Source: Selenomonadales bacterium
Lineage (GTDB): Bacteria > Bacillota > Negativicutes > Sporomusales > UBA7701
Length of the DNA: 64,000 nt
Direction: 5' to 3'
Assembly (NCBI GenBank): GCA_029975165.1
Contig: JARKPR010000047.1
Span: 164,740-228,739, forward strand
A program made the translations under genes and the position numbers. This document shows, in pieces, positions 36,726-46,315 of the stretch. The notes under the pieces are model-generated. The model was not told the DNA's origin. It made no database searches and saw only the letters and a list, made by a program, of their open reading frames with translations. The stretch's first letter is position 1. The number at the start of each line of letters is the position of its first letter.

Positions 36726-39566
36726 ATGATGAACCAGTTGTTTGGAACGACGGTGCTTTTCGGCGGCAATGCTCCCTATGTGGAAGAGCTTTACGAAAAC
36801 TACCTGGACGACCCGGCGTCGGTGCCGGGCGAGTGGCGTGAATACTTCGACCGGCTGGCGCAGTTGCCCGGATCGGTGGCTCGCGATGTGCCGCACCTGC
36901 CGGTGCTCAATGCCTTCGCCGAACAGGCGAGAAAGGGCGGTTACCGCGCCGTCGCGGCGCAGCCCGCCGATGACCGGAAGCAGGTCGCCATTCTCCAACT
37001 GATCCGTGCCTATCGGACGCGCGGCGCGCTGTGGGCGAATCTCGATCCACTCAAGCGCCAGGGCCGGCCGGAGATCAGCGATCTGGAACCATCGTTCTAC
37101 GGGTTGACGGACGCCGATATCAACACGCCGTTCAATGCGGGCTCGTTCAAGGGCGTGCCGGAACGGGCCACTTACGGACAGATCTACGCGGCCCTCAAGG
37201 AAACGTATTGCGGAACGGTCGCCGTCGAGTACATGTACATCAACAACTTTGCCGAGCGGCGCTGGGTGCAGGCCAGGTTGGAACCGATCCACGCGAGGGG
37301 AACCTTCACTTCGGCGCAGAAGCTGCGTTTCCTCGAGCGCCTGACGGCGGCCGAAACGCTGGAGCGTTACCTGCACACGAAATATGTGGGACAGAAGCGT
37401 TTTTCGCTGGAAGGCGGCGAATCGCTGATCGTCGCGCTTGACGAGTTGGTCCGCGTTGCCGGCAGCAACGGTGTGGACGACATCGTGATCGGCATGGCGC
37501 ACCGCGGGCGTCTCAATGTGCTGGTGAACACGCTGGGCAAGGCGCCGTCGATGCTCTTCGAGGAATTCGAGGGCAAGAATCCGCTGGAGCTTTCCTCGGG
37601 CGACGTCAAGTACCACCTCGGGTACTCGTCGTCGGTGTCAACGCCGGGGGGGCCGTGCCAGCTGACGCTGGCGTTCAATCCGTCGCACCTCGAGATCGTC
37701 AATCCGGTGGTGGCCGGCTCCGTCTATTCGCGCCAGCACCGGCGAGGCGAGGGGGCGCAGGACAAGGTGCTGCCGGTGCTGCTGCATGGCGACGCCGCGG
37801 TGGCGGGCCAGGGCGTCAACCAGGAAATGCTCAATTTCGCCAAGACGCGCGGTTTCGGCACGGGCGGAACGGTGCACATCGTGGTGAACAACCAGATCGG
37901 GTTTACCACCTCCGATCCGCGCGATCTGCGCTCGACCATCTACTGCACCGACATCTTCAAGATGGTCGATGCGCCGATCTTCCACGTCAATGGCGACGAC
38001 CCCGAGGCCGTGGCCCTGGTGACGCGACTGGCCATGGAATACCGGCAGGAATTCAAGAAGGACGTGGTCGTCGATCTCGTCTGCTTCCGCAAGCTCGGTC
38101 ACAACGAACAGGACGAGCCCATGGTGACGCAACCGCTGATGTACAAGCGCGTGGCAATGCATCCGGGAACGCGCAGGCTGTACGCCGACAAGCTGGTCGC
38201 CGAGGGCGTCCTTCCGGGCGATGGGCCGGACGACATGATCCGCAGCTATCGCGATCATCTCGACCGCGGCGAATTGTTGTACAACCCGGTGCTTGCCGGT
38301 TATACCAATCCGCTGCTGATCGACTGGACGCCGTTCCTGCCCGGAAAGTACATCGACAAGTGCGATACCACGGTACCGGTTCGCGAGATCAAGCGCCTCG
38401 CCGAGAGATTGACCGCGATTCCAGACAACGTGGCCCTGCACTCCCGGGTAAAGAAGATCATCGATGACCGGCGCCTGATGGGGCAGGGCAGCCTTCCCTT
38501 CGACTGGGGCATGGCCGAGAACCTGGCCTATGCGACGCTGCTCGTTTCCGGGTATGGTGTCCGCGTGAGCGGGGAGGACGTCTGCCGCGGCACGTTCTTC
38601 CACCGCCACGCCGTGGTGCATGACCAGAACCGCGAAACCCGCGGTGCGGGCAGCTATGTGCCGCTGTCCAACCTGCAGGAGAAGCAGGGCGATTTTCAGT
38701 GCTACGACTCAGTGCTGTCGGAAGAGGCGGTGCTGGCGTTCGAGTACGGCTATGCCACGTCAAATCCTTACGATCTGGTCGTTTGGGAAGCGCAATTCGG
38801 CGACTTTGTGAACTGCGCACAGGTCGTCATCGACCAGTTCATTGCCTCGGGCGAAGCCAAGTGGGGGCGCGCCTGCGGCCTCGTCCTGCTGTTGCCGCAC
38901 GGCTATGAAGGCCAGGGGCCGGAGCATTCCTCGGCGCGCATCGAGCGCTTCATGCAATTGTGTGCCGAGGCCAATATGGAGGTTTGCCAGCCGACGACGC
39001 CGGCGCAGGTCTTCCACATGTTGCGCCGGCAGGCTATTCGCAAGCAGCGGAAGCCGCTGATCGTGTTTACGCCCAAATCCTTGCTGAGACACAAGGAGGC
39101 CGTGTCGACGCTCGACGAAATGGCCAAGGGGCAGTTCCAGCGGGTGATCGGCGAGGTCGATCCGCTTGATCGGGACAAGGTTACGCGTGTCATCTTCTGC
39201 TCCGGGAAGGTTTACTACGAACTCGTGGCGGCGCGCCGCGAACGGAACATCCAGCACATCGCCATCGCTCGACTGGAGCAGTTCTATCCGTTCCCGCAAG
39301 AAGCGTTCGAGGCCGAGCTGGCGCGTTATCCCGCGGCCACCGAGGTCGTGTGGTGCCAGGAAGAGCCGCGCAATCAGGGTGCCTGGTACTGGATCGCGTC
39401 GCGCCAGCATCTTTCTCGTTCGCTTGGTGGAAAGCAGGAACTGCTGCTAGTGTCCCGTCCCGCATCACCGTCGCCGGCAGTCGGGTACTACAGCAAGCAC
39501 AACGCACAACAAAAGGCTCTGATCGACTCCGCACTCGGCGAGATCGGACCGTACAAACCCGCCTGA
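36726..39566 (+). CDS. sucA: 2-oxoglutarate dehydrogenase E1
   Basis: The protein has 946 residues, full length. The start NQLFGTTVLFGGNAPYVEELYENYLDDPASVP is the E2-binding N-terminus; the TPP domain shows GMAHRGRLNVLVN, the DxxxHxEx SS region (YHLGYSSSV) and GDDPEAV. It decarboxylates 2-oxoglutarate and succinylates the E2 lipoyl group. The operon with sucB (12 bp) and lpdA (3 bp) is intact. This NAD-linked route coexists with the Kor system at 46-54 kb. Confidence 0.97.
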   Translation: MMNQLFGTTVLFGGNAPYVEELYENYLDDPASVPGEWREYFDRLAQLPGSVARDVPHLPVLNAFAEQARKGGYRAVAAQPADDRKQVAILQLIRAYRTRGALWANLDPLKRQGRPEISDLEPSFYGLTDADINTPFNAGSFKGVPERATYGQIYAALKETYCGTVAVEYMYINNFAERRWVQARLEPIHARGTFTSAQKLRFLERLTAAETLERYLHTKYVGQKRFSLEGGESLIVALDELVRVAGSNGVDDIVIGMAHRGRLNVLVNTLGKAPSMLFEEFEGKNPLELSSGDVKYHLGYSSSVSTPGGPCQLTLAFNPSHLEIVNPVVAGSVYSRQHRRGEGAQDKVLPVLLHGDAAVAGQGVNQEMLNFAKTRGFGTGGTVHIVVNNQIGFTTSDPRDLRSTIYCTDIFKMVDAPIFHVNGDDPEAVALVTRLAMEYRQEFKKDVVVDLVCFRKLGHNEQDEPMVTQPLMYKRVAMHPGTRRLYADKLVAEGVLPGDGPDDMIRSYRDHLDRGELLYNPVLAGYTNPLLIDWTPFLPGKYIDKCDTTVPVREIKRLAERLTAIPDNVALHSRVKKIIDDRRLMGQGSLPFDWGMAENLAYATLLVSGYGVRVSGEDVCRGTFFHRHAVVHDQNRETRGAGSYVPLSNLQEKQGDFQCYDSVLSEEAVLAFEYGYATSNPYDLVVWEAQFGDFVNCAQVVIDQFIASGEAKWGRACGLVLLLPHGYEGQGPEHSSARIERFMQLCAEANMEVCQPTTPAQVFHMLRRQAIRKQRKPLIVFTPKSLLRHKEAVSTLDEMAKGQFQRVIGEVDPLDRDKVTRVIFCSGKVYYELVAARRERNIQHIAIARLEQFYPFPQEAFEAELARYPAATEVVWCQEEPRNQGAWYWIASRQHLSRSLGGKQELLLVSRPASPSPAVGYYSKHNAQQKALIDSALGEIGPYKPA

Positions 39567-39578
39567 TTGGAGTCGAAC

Positions 39579-40835
39579 ATGATCATTGAAGTCAAAGTCC
39601 CGCAACTATCCGAGTCCGTCGCTGAAGCGACGCTGGTGACCTGGCACAAGAAAGTCGGCGAAGCCGTCACGAAAGACGAAAACCTGATCGACATCGAGAC
39701 CGACAAGGTCATTCTCGAACGGCCGTCGCCCGCTGACGGCGTGTTGGTTGAAATTATCCGAAACAATGGCGATAACGTCGTGGCCGGGGAGTTGATTGCA
39801 CGGATCGATACCGAGGCGCAAGCCAGCGTGGCGGCCGCACCGAAGAAAGAGGCCGAGGCTGCCGTGCCGGCAGTGTCGCCTGCTGCTCAGCCAACACCGG
39901 AAGCCGCAGGAATCGCCATGCCCTCGGCGCGCAAGATACTGGCCGAAAAGAACGTTTCCGTCGCCGAAGTCGCCGGCACCGGCCGCGGTGGGCGAGTGAC
40001 GAAGGCCGATGCGCTCGCGGCCGTCGCGCCTTCCACGGTGCACGCTGCGCCAGCGGCTCCTGCGCCGGCGGCCCCCGTTCCGCCAGCGGCCTACACGCTG
40101 GCGCCGGCCCCACCCGTTGAAGTACCTCTGTCCAACCGCCCCGAACAACGCGTACCGATGTCGCGTCTGCGTGCGCGGGTGGCCGAACGGCTGGTCCAGT
40201 CGCAATCGACCAATGCCATCCTGACCACCTTCAACGAAGTGAACATGGCGCCGGTCATGGCACTGCGCAAGCAGTACGGCGAGAAGTTCGAGAAAGCCCA
40301 CGGCGTGCGCCTGGGCTTCATGGCCTTCTTCGTCAAGGCCGCTGTTGCCGCGCTGCAGAAGTACCCGATCCTCAACGCCTCGGTCGACGGCAACGACATC
40401 GTGTATCACGGCTATATCGACATCGGCGTCGCCGTCGGCAGCCCGCGCGGCCTGGTGGTGCCGATCCTGCGCGATGTCGACCAGATGAGCTTTGCCGACA
40501 TCGAGAAGAAGATCGCCGAGTTCGGCGAGAAGGCCAAGGACGGCAAACTGTCGATGGAAGACCTGGCCGGCGGCACGTTCTCGATTTCCAACGGCGGCGT
40601 ATTCGGCTCGATGCTGTCGACCCCGATCATCAACCCGCCGCAGTCGGCGATCCTCGGCATCCATGCCACCAAGGACCGTCCGGTCGTCGAAAACGGCCAG
40701 ATCGTCATCCGCCCGATCAACTACCTGGCGCTGTCCTACGACCACCGCATCATCGACGGACGCGAGGCCGTGCTCGGCCTGGTGGCGATGAAGGACGCGC
40801 TGGAAGATCCGGCGCGACTGCTGCTGGGGGTCTAA
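39579..40835 (+). CDS. sucB: Dihydrolipoyl succinyltransferase (E2)
   Basis: The protein has 418 residues: one lipoyl domain (about 1-76; the lipoyl Lys is in IETDKVILE), an Ala/Pro linker, an E1/E3-binding domain (about 105-145), a second Ala/Pro linker and the acyltransferase core with [12 protein letters not shown] (catalytic His and Asp). It transfers succinyl to CoA. ATG 39579 is chosen with GGAG 6 bp upstream; a TTG at 39567 adds four residues. Confidence 0.96.
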   Translation: MIIEVKVPQLSESVAEATLVTWHKKVGEAVTKDENLIDIETDKVILERPSPADGVLVEIIRNNGDNVVAGELIARIDTEAQASVAAAPKKEAEAAVPAVSPAAQPTPEAAGIAMPSARKILAEKNVSVAEVAGTGRGGRVTKADALAAVAPSTVHAAPAAPAPAAPVPPAAYTLAPAPPVEVPLSNRPEQRVPMSRLRARVAERLVQSQSTNAILTTFNEVNMAPVMALRKQYGEKFEKAHGVRLGFMAFFVKAAVAALQKYPILNASVDGNDIVYHGYIDIGVAVGSPRGLVVPILRDVDQMSFADIEKKIAEFGEKAKDGKLSMEDLAGGTFSISNGGVFGSMLSTPIINPPQSAILGIHATKDRPVVENGQIVIRPINYLALSYDHRIIDGREAVLGLVAMKDALEDPARLLLGV

Positions 40836-40838
40836 GAA

Positions 40839-42263
40839 ATGTCAAAACAATTCGACGTCCTCGTCATTGGCGGCGGTCCCGGCGGTTACGTAGCCGCTAT
40901 CCGCGCGGCGCAACTCGGCTTTTCCGTGGCCTGCTGTGAATCCAGTTCCTATGCCGATCCGAAGGGCGAACCGCGGCTCGGCGGCACCTGCCTGAACGTC
41001 GGCTGCATCCCGTCCAAGGCCCTTTTGCATACCTCGCACCTTTTCGCCGAGGCGGCGCACGGATTCGCCGCGCAGGGCATCTCGGTCGGCACTCCGTCGA
41101 TCGACGTGCCGACGATGATCGGGCGCAAGAACACCATCGTCGACCAGCTCACCACCGGCATCAAGGGGCTGTTCAAGAAGAACAAGGTCACGCTGCTGAA
41201 AGGGCACGGCTCCTTTTCAGGCGGCGGTGAAGGCGCTTGGCAGATCAAAGTCGGTGACGAAATCGTCGAGGCCAAACAGGTCGTCATCGCCACCGGCTCG
41301 CGGGCGCGGCACCTGCCCGGTGTGCCGGTGGACAACAAGATCGTTTGCGACAATGTCGGTGCGCTGGATATCGACGCCGTGCCGAAGAAGCTGGCGATCG
41401 TCGGTGCCGGGGTGATTGGGCTGGAAATGGGAAGCGTCTGGCGCCGTCTCGGTGCCGAGGTGATTATCCTCGAAGCACTGCCGGATTTCCTCTCCGTGGC
41501 CGACGCCGATGTTGCCAAGGAAGCTGCCAAGGTGTTCAAGAAACAGGGGTTGGACATCCACCTCGGCGTGACGATCGGCGAAGTCAAGGGATCGAACAAG
41601 GGGGTTTCCGTGACTTACACCGACAAGGCGGGCGCCGAGCAGCATCTCGACGCAGATCGGTTGATCGTCTCGGTCGGCCGTGTGCCGAACACCGATGGGT
41701 TGAACGCCGAAGCGGTCGGCCTCATGCTCGACGAGCGCGGCCGAGTCCACGTCGACGATCACTGCCGCACCAACCTGCCCGGCGTGTGGGCTGTCGGCGA
41801 CGTTGTCCGCGGTCCGATGCTGGCGCACAAGGCGATGGAAGAAGCTGTAATGGTGGCGGAACGGATGGCTGGCCAAGCCGGTCATTGCAACGCTGATACG
41901 ATTCCTTACGTGGTTTATACGCACCCCGAGATCGCCTGGGTTGGCAAAACCGAGCAGCAACTCAAGGCCGATGGTGTGGCCTACAAGGCCGGCAAGATTC
42001 CGTTCATGGCCAATGGCCGCGCGCTTGGCATGGGCGATACCGCCGGCTTCGTCAAAATGCTTGCCGATGCCGAAACCGATGTCATCCTGGGAGTCCATGT
42101 CATCGGCGCGAATGCGTCCGAGCTGATTTCCGAAGCTGTCGTGGCCATGGAATTTGGCGCTGCCAGTGAAGACATTGCACGCATATGCCATGCCCATCCG
42201 ACGCTCACTGAAGTCATGCACGAAGCGGCGTTGGCGTGCGACAAGCGGTCGTTGCATTTTTGA
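40839..42263 (+). CDS. lpdA: Dihydrolipoamide dehydrogenase (E3)
   Basis: The protein has 474 residues. FAD fold [19 protein letters not shown], redox disulfide [19 protein letters not shown] fold [19 protein letters not shown], and the C-terminal [14 protein letters not shown] with the active-site His. It reoxidises the E2 lipoyl group with NAD+. It directly follows sucB with three bases between and is the last gene of the operon. Confidence 0.97.
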   Translation: MSKQFDVLVIGGGPGGYVAAIRAAQLGFSVACCESSSYADPKGEPRLGGTCLNVGCIPSKALLHTSHLFAEAAHGFAAQGISVGTPSIDVPTMIGRKNTIVDQLTTGIKGLFKKNKVTLLKGHGSFSGGGEGAWQIKVGDEIVEAKQVVIATGSRARHLPGVPVDNKIVCDNVGALDIDAVPKKLAIVGAGVIGLEMGSVWRRLGAEVIILEALPDFLSVADADVAKEAAKVFKKQGLDIHLGVTIGEVKGSNKGVSVTYTDKAGAEQHLDADRLIVSVGRVPNTDGLNAEAVGLMLDERGRVHVDDHCRTNLPGVWAVGDVVRGPMLAHKAMEEAVMVAERMAGQAGHCNADTIPYVVYTHPEIAWVGKTEQQLKADGVAYKAGKIPFMANGRALGMGDTAGFVKMLADAETDVILGVHVIGANASELISEAVVAMEFGAASEDIARICHAHPTLTEVMHEAALACDKRSLHF

Positions 42264-42317
42264 GGTAGCGAAGGCACCCCGGGGCTACCCATTCGTGCTC
42301 CCTGCTCGCGCCGTTTA

Positions 42318-43007
42318 TCAAGGTTCAAAGCGGTACCCCACCCCGACTTCCGTCAAAATGTGGCGCGGCTGTGCCGGGGTGGCTTCAATTTTCTGTCTCA
42401 GATGGCCAACGTAAACGCGCAAATACTCATCGTTTCCCGCGGCCTGGCTGCCCCATACTTGAATCAACAGTTGCCGGCGGGTCATGACACGCCCCGGATT
42501 TGCGGCCATGACCAGCAGAAGGCGATATTCGATCTGGGAAAGCCGTAACGGGGCGTCGTTTCGCATCACGGTGCGAGTCACGCAGTCAATGCTGCAGTCC
42601 CCAAAGCGAATCAAAGGGACATCTTCCGTCTTTTGAACCGGTGCGCGACGCAAGAGCGCGCGTACGCGCGCGAGGAGTTCGGATACGCCGAATGGTTTCG
42701 TGAGGTAATCATCCGCTCCGGCATCAAGTGCCGCAACCTTTTCGGATTCCTGTGTTCGCGCCGAGATGATCAGGATTGGTGTGGTCGACCACCCGCGGAA
42801 ATCCCGAATGAATTCCACTCCGTCCTGGTCCGGAAGTCCAAGGTCAAGCAGCAATAAATGAGGCAGGTGCTTCACCGCGTAGCTGGCTCCTCTCGCGGCA
42901 GTACCTGCACTGATAACCTCATATTCCTCACTCTCCAGCGCAGAAACAATGAATTCACGGATATGGTGGTCGTCTTCGATCACCAGTATGCGTTCTGCGT
43001 CGCCCAT
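42318..43007 (-). CDS. KdpE-like response regulator
   Basis: The protein has 229 residues: receiver (about 5-115, phospho-Asp in LLLLDLGLPDQDGVEF, Lys in YLTKPFG) and an OmpR-type winged helix (about 135-228, ending EVGVGYRFEP). It is closest in pattern to KdpE, which controls potassium uptake. Start ATG 43007 has AAGGA upstream and lies 2 bp after the kinase stop. No kdpFABC genes are in the window, so the target is unclear. Confidence 0.88.
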   Translation of the reverse strand: MGDAERILVIEDDHHIREFIVSALESEEYEVISAGTAARGASYAVKHLPHLLLLDLGLPDQDGVEFIRDFRGWSTTPILIISARTQESEKVAALDAGADDYLTKPFGVSELLARVRALLRRAPVQKTEDVPLIRFGDCSIDCVTRTVMRNDAPLRLSQIEYRLLLVMAANPGRVMTRRQLLIQVWGSQAAGNDEYLRVYVGHLRQKIEATPAQPRHILTEVGVGYRFEP

Positions 43008-43009
43008 GC

Positions 43010-44500
43010 TTAATCCTTCAGATCCAGGGCAGGTAGGGTCCCTGCGGGCAGCAGCATGTGGAAGCAACTGCCTCCGCCTTCACGATTCATTGCCAAGAGT
43101 TTTCCTCCGTGCGCGTCAGTGATGCTATGTGCGATTGCCAGTCCGAGTCCAGCTCCGGGAACGGATGATTCAAGGACGCCGCGTTGGAACAGCCGGAAAA
43201 TTTCTTCTTCCTTTCCATGCGGCAAACCGGGCCCGCGATCACAGACGGCCACATCAACAAATTCACCATTTTGCGACGCGGTGATCTCTATGGGGCTGCC
43301 TTCCGGCGAATACTTGCACGCGTTCTCTATGAGGTTCCAAAGGACCCTTTCCACAAGCACGGCATCGAATTGCAGGGGCGGCAGATCTTCCGCGATGTCT
43401 ACTGCAACACGGCGCTTCTGCGTTATGTCGGCGGCTTGTCTCAGCGCGGTGCCGATGACTTCCTCAATCGTTTGCCATTCCTTGTTCATTCTTATACTGC
43501 CCGACTGCAATCTGGCCATTTCCAGCAAGTTGCTGACCAGACGATGAATCGACTGTGCCTGGGCTCGCAGACCATTGAGCAACGAATCCTGCTTCTCGGG
43601 GGACAGCTTGCGCGCGAGCATCAAGGTGTCGACTGTGCCGATCAGTGAGGTGAGAGGGGTTCTTATGTCATGCGAGAGAGACGAAAGGATGGTGAAGCGC
43701 AGGTTTTGATCCGCACTCTTCAACTCGCTTTGCCGCGCAACCTCAGCAAAGTGGGTTCGTTCCAAGGCAACGCCGACGAGGGAAGCGACAGTCTCCGCCA
43801 ATTCACGATAATGCGAAGACTCGATTACACGTGTCGATACCTTGAAGCAAAGAACGCCTTGCGCTCCGGTCGAGGCAATCAGTGGAAGGATGACAACGCT
43901 CTGATTGGCCGAGGCGTCCGGAGTGGAGATGAGGTGACGATATTCGATGCTGGCGTGGATAAGATTCTTCGTAAGCGGCGGCGTTGGCGCGTCAAAGTCA
44001 GCAGGGAAGTAAAGCTCAGGAGATGCAGCCTGAAGAGTGTCGCACAAGAACCCTAATGTGGATGTCTTTACCTCGTTGGATGTTTGCTTCCCGGCCAGAT
44101 TGCGTGCCAGTTCATAGAGAGCCAACGAACGATTTGCCCGCTCCTCCAGGGTTTTGGCGTACGCGCGCAGAGAGGCGGTCAGATGGCCAACGAGCAAGGC
44201 CACGAGCAGCATGATGCCGGCGCTCAGAAGATTCTGCCACTTGGTGATCGCCAGTGAAAAATACGGAGGCACAAAAACGTAGGCGAACGCCAGTGAACTC
44301 AAGAGCGCGCAGGAGATGGCAGGCCCACGTCCGAACTTGACTCCTGTCAATACCACAGCCAGGACGTAAAGCAATGTGATGTCAGCAAGGTATTGCACCT
44401 CTCGTAGAGGACTGACAATAACCGACCCGACTGCAACGCCGACAAACGGTATTACATACGCCGGCCAGTAATTCTGGGTTCGTTGTGGCGTTATAGTCAC
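43010..44500 (-). CDS. KdpD-like sensor kinase lacking the N-terminal domains
   Basis: The protein has about 496 residues from GTG 44500. It has four TM helices of the DUF4118 type (about 10-115), a GAF-like domain (about 125-260), HisKA with the phospho-His in SSLSHDIRTPL, and HATPase motifs ENACKYSPEG, GPGLP and GAGLGLAI. Full-length KdpD (about 900 residues) has a KdpD sensor and Usp domain before this part; both are missing. The frame runs to ATG 44620 but the extra part is proline/basic, unlike the family, and overlaps a small membrane ORF in another frame. Operon with the regulator. Confidence 0.87.
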   Translation of the reverse strand: MTITPQRTQNYWPAYVIPFVGVAVGSVIVSPLREVQYLADITLLYVLAVVLTGVKFGRGPAISCALLSSLAFAYVFVPPYFSLAITKWQNLLSAGIMLLVALLVGHLTASLRAYAKTLEERANRSLALYELARNLAGKQTSNEVKTSTLGFLCDTLQAASPELYFPADFDAPTPPLTKNLIHASIEYRHLISTPDASANQSVVILPLIASTGAQGVLCFKVSTRVIESSHYRELAETVASLVGVALERTHFAEVARQSELKSADQNLRFTILSSLSHDIRTPLTSLIGTVDTLMLARKLSPEKQDSLLNGLRAQAQSIHRLVSNLLEMARLQSGSIRMNKEWQTIEEVIGTALRQAADITQKRRVAVDIAEDLPPLQFDAVLVERVLWNLIENACKYSPEGSPIEITASQNGEFVDVAVCDRGPGLPHGKEEEIFRLFQRGVLESSVPGAGLGLAIAHSITDAHGGKLLAMNREGGGSCFHMLLPAGTLPALDLKD

Positions 44501-44507
44501 TCGGTCA

Positions 44508-44651
44508 TTACCTCGCTGCGCGGTCGAACAGGTAGGCCGATGCGGCCAGATCGGACCGGCTTTTGGCACTGGCGGAATCTTCCAGCGCGTGTGACAAGAA
44601 TAAACCTGCCGTCGCGACAAGTATTACCGCTCTAACCCAAAAATCCGACAT
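44508..44651 (-). CDS. Small membrane protein upstream of the kinase
   Basis: The ORF has 47 residues from ATG 44651 (AGAGGA nine bases upstream; an ATG at 44660 is the other choice). It has one TM or signal-like helix (VRAVILVATAGLFL) and then a polar C-terminus ending FDRAAR. It ends 7 bp before the kinase GTG on the same strand, so translation is likely coupled. It does not resemble KdpF. It might tune the truncated kinase, but that is a guess. Confidence 0.5.
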   Translation of the reverse strand: MSDFWVRAVILVATAGLFLSHALEDSASAKSRSDLAASAYLFDRAAR

Positions 44652-44690
44652 TCGATCCATTCCTCTGGGGCGTTTGCAATTGTACTTTGC

Positions 44691-44727
44691 CTTTTATGGC
44701 GAATTTATAACCGTTCCTCTAGCATCC
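44691..44727. repeat. 37-bp inverted repeat, left copy
   Basis: On the minus strand it reads GGATGCTAGAGGAACGG followed by TTATAAATTCGCCATAAAAG. It matches the copy at 45456-45492 in the opposite orientation with 36 of 37 bases identical. It lies upstream of the small membrane ORF and kinase and could contain their promoter (TATAAAT). Confidence 0.9.
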
Positions 44728-44927
44728 ATGTAACCCAAGAGCCGGAACCGTGGTTCGCTGCTTTTCTGGCTTCAGGGGTAACGGAGTCTCAGTCACGGTG
44801 CTGCGTTTCAGGTGATGCGGGCAGGGCTGTTTCGACTGTCAGGATCTGCGCTCATGAATCTTCCGAATCGGCACCTGAATGAGAACAAACTTTTTGGCAA
44901 GATGATTACAACCCTGCGGAAGCTCGA

Positions 44928-45074
44928 ATGCTGACCACCATCTCCAACCGAACGCTTGCTGGTATTTGCATTTTGATTGCTTTTGTGGTGCTGCAGATTT
45001 GCGCGGTGATCCGGGTGCGGCGTGATCGCAAATCGAAGGATTCTGCTAAACACCCTTCGACGATCGGAAGGTAA
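44928..45074 (+). CDS. Possible small membrane protein inside the inverted-repeat element
   Basis: The ORF has 48 residues: a short polar N-terminus, one hydrophobic helix (LAGICILIAFVVLQICAVI) and a strongly basic tail (RVRRDRKSKDSAK). This topology fits a single-pass inner-membrane protein. The ribosome binding site is weak (CGGAAG). No neighbour on the same strand. Confidence 0.35.
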   Translation: MLTTISNRTLAGICILIAFVVLQICAVIRVRRDRKSKDSAKHPSTIGR

Positions 45075-45088
45075 CGTCCCGTTGGAAG

Positions 45089-45415
45089 TCAATCGTTGCC
45101 GGCAGGGCTGAATCCGCGTTCCACTTCCCGCAAGTCGTCCAACTCCAGTTCAGCCCGCTGCTCGAAGTCCTGCCGTTGCGCGACGTAGTAGGCGGCTATG
45201 GAAACCCACCGGCGGCGTACTTCTTCAGCCCTGTCGAAACGAACTGTCGTGTCGATCGGTGCAATTTCTCGTTCGATCGGCTTCTTCATATCTACTCGGG
45301 CCAGTCCGGCCATGAGTTGTTCTCGAGATAACAGTCGATCAGGAAAAGGCATAAAACGTCGGGAAAATCCGGAAAGTAGTCGAAGATGTTCATCGCAGGA
45401 CCGCGTCCTTTTCAA
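45089..45415 (-). CDS. Hypothetical protein with a DUF2934-like C-terminus
   Basis: The frame is 108 residues; the C-terminal part (AEEVRRRWVSIAAYYVAQRQDFEQRAELELDDLREVER) resembles DUF2934 helical segments in other betaproteobacteria. The first codon is TTG with no ribosome binding site; internal ATGs at 45352 or 45289 are alternatives, giving 87 or 66 residues. It lies wholly between the two 37-bp repeats. Function unknown. Confidence 0.45.
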   Translation of the reverse strand: MKRTRSCDEHLRLLSGFSRRFMPFPDRLLSREQLMAGLARVDMKKPIEREIAPIDTTVRFDRAEEVRRRWVSIAAYYVAQRQDFEQRAELELDDLREVERGFSPAGND

Positions 45416-45455
45416 AAGCAGTAATCGGTGGCGCTGATTCCGTCTCAGCTGTCTC

Positions 45456-45492
45456 GGATGCTAGAGGAACGGTTATAAATTCGCTATAAAAG
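45456..45492. repeat. 37-bp inverted repeat, right copy
   Basis: This is the same 37-bp unit as at 44691-44727, inverted, with one difference (T for C near its end). Downstream on this strand there is no gene, only the 3' side of the convergent thioesterase gene, so a promoter role of this copy is unlikely. Together the repeats bound an 802-bp segment. Confidence 0.9.
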
Positions 45493-45635
45493 CCCCGGCT
45501 CCTCCGGTTTTCGGCTTTCCGGGGTTGTGTCGAAGCTTCGCCCTGATATGGCGACGCCGCCTCGTCGAACACATCGCTGATGTGTTCAACGATTCCCAGG
45601 GTGTTGGATGCGGAGGAGATGCGCCGGCAGATGGC

Positions 45636-46082
45636 TCAGCGCGAATCGGGTCTGTTCGCCAGACGAACCGCTTCGAGCTCCGCCTTCAATTTTCCGGGTA
45701 TCGCCGTCTTGGCGTGGATTTTTGTGTCGTAGCAGACAAGCGTCGCTTCCGCTTCCGCGACGATGGCTCCATCCGCTTTTCGAACGATCCGATATGCGGT
45801 TGAGAATCTGTCCTCTTGAATCGAGGTGATTTTTACCCCGGTGATGACGACATCGCCGAATCCAAGGGAAGCCTTGAACCGGCAACTTGTCGAACCCACC
45901 ACGATCGTGGTGTGATCGGCCGAATCGCGGTCATACTTGCCGATGCGTTGGTAGAGGGCTACCCGTGCGTTCTCGATATAGCGGAAATACCATATGTTGT
46001 TGACGTGACCGTTCGGATCCAGCTCCCCCCATACGACGGGCTGTTCGACGCTGATCGGATAGTCTTCAAGCACTTCAAGCAT
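45636..46082 (-). CDS. 4-hydroxybenzoyl-CoA thioesterase-family protein
   Basis: The protein has 148 residues and a hot-dog fold: WGELDPNGHVNNIWYFRYIENAR is the 4HBT active-site helix, with the catalytic Asp in this segment. It should hydrolyse an acyl-CoA. ATG 46082 is chosen because AAGGA lies 6 bp upstream; ATG 46088 would overlap the ribosome binding site. It is a single gene. Confidence 0.88.
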   Translation of the reverse strand: MLEVLEDYPISVEQPVVWGELDPNGHVNNIWYFRYIENARVALYQRIGKYDRDSADHTTIVVGSTSCRFKASLGFGDVVITGVKITSIQEDRFSTAYRIVRKADGAIVAEAEATLVCYDTKIHAKTAIPGKLKAELEAVRLANRPDSR

Positions 46083-46219
46083 CTTCATTCCTTAAGCGAA
46101 ATCGCGATCGTTTCTTCGCGTGAATCGAGGTCTTTGGGACGCTTTCGGGTCCACAAATTCTACGCTTGAGGCGCGCGGCAGTCGCATGCGCTCCACAATC
46201 TGGCGGCACTTCGGCCCAT

Positions 46220-46265
46220 AAAAAAACCGCAGCAACTGCCTTCGGGTGAAGGCCGGTTGCTGCGG
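46220..46265 (-). terminator. Terminator of the kor operon
   Basis: A long stem (CCGCAGCAAC at 46227-46236 with GTTGCTGCGG at 46256-46265, inner arms CCTTC/GAAGG) with A7 on the plus strand side gives a T-tract for minus-strand transcripts. It lies 50 bp past the last gene of the operon. Confidence 0.9.
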
Positions 46266-46315
46266 CGGGTTGTGGTCAAACGCGTTGTTTGACCGCTCGT
46301 TCCGTGGATTGCGCC

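Noticed and set aside
39606..40745. 379-residue minus-strand open frame opposite sucB
   Set aside because: Antisense to a complete E2 gene; Gly/Arg-rich low-complexity shadow.
44508..44660. Small ORF before the kinase as KdpF
   Set aside because: KdpF is about 29 residues and almost wholly hydrophobic; this ORF has a long polar C-terminus and no kdpA follows.
45525..45803. 92-residue plus-strand frame downstream of the right 37-bp repeat
   Set aside because: Most of it is antisense to the thioesterase gene, and it has no ribosome binding site or domain.
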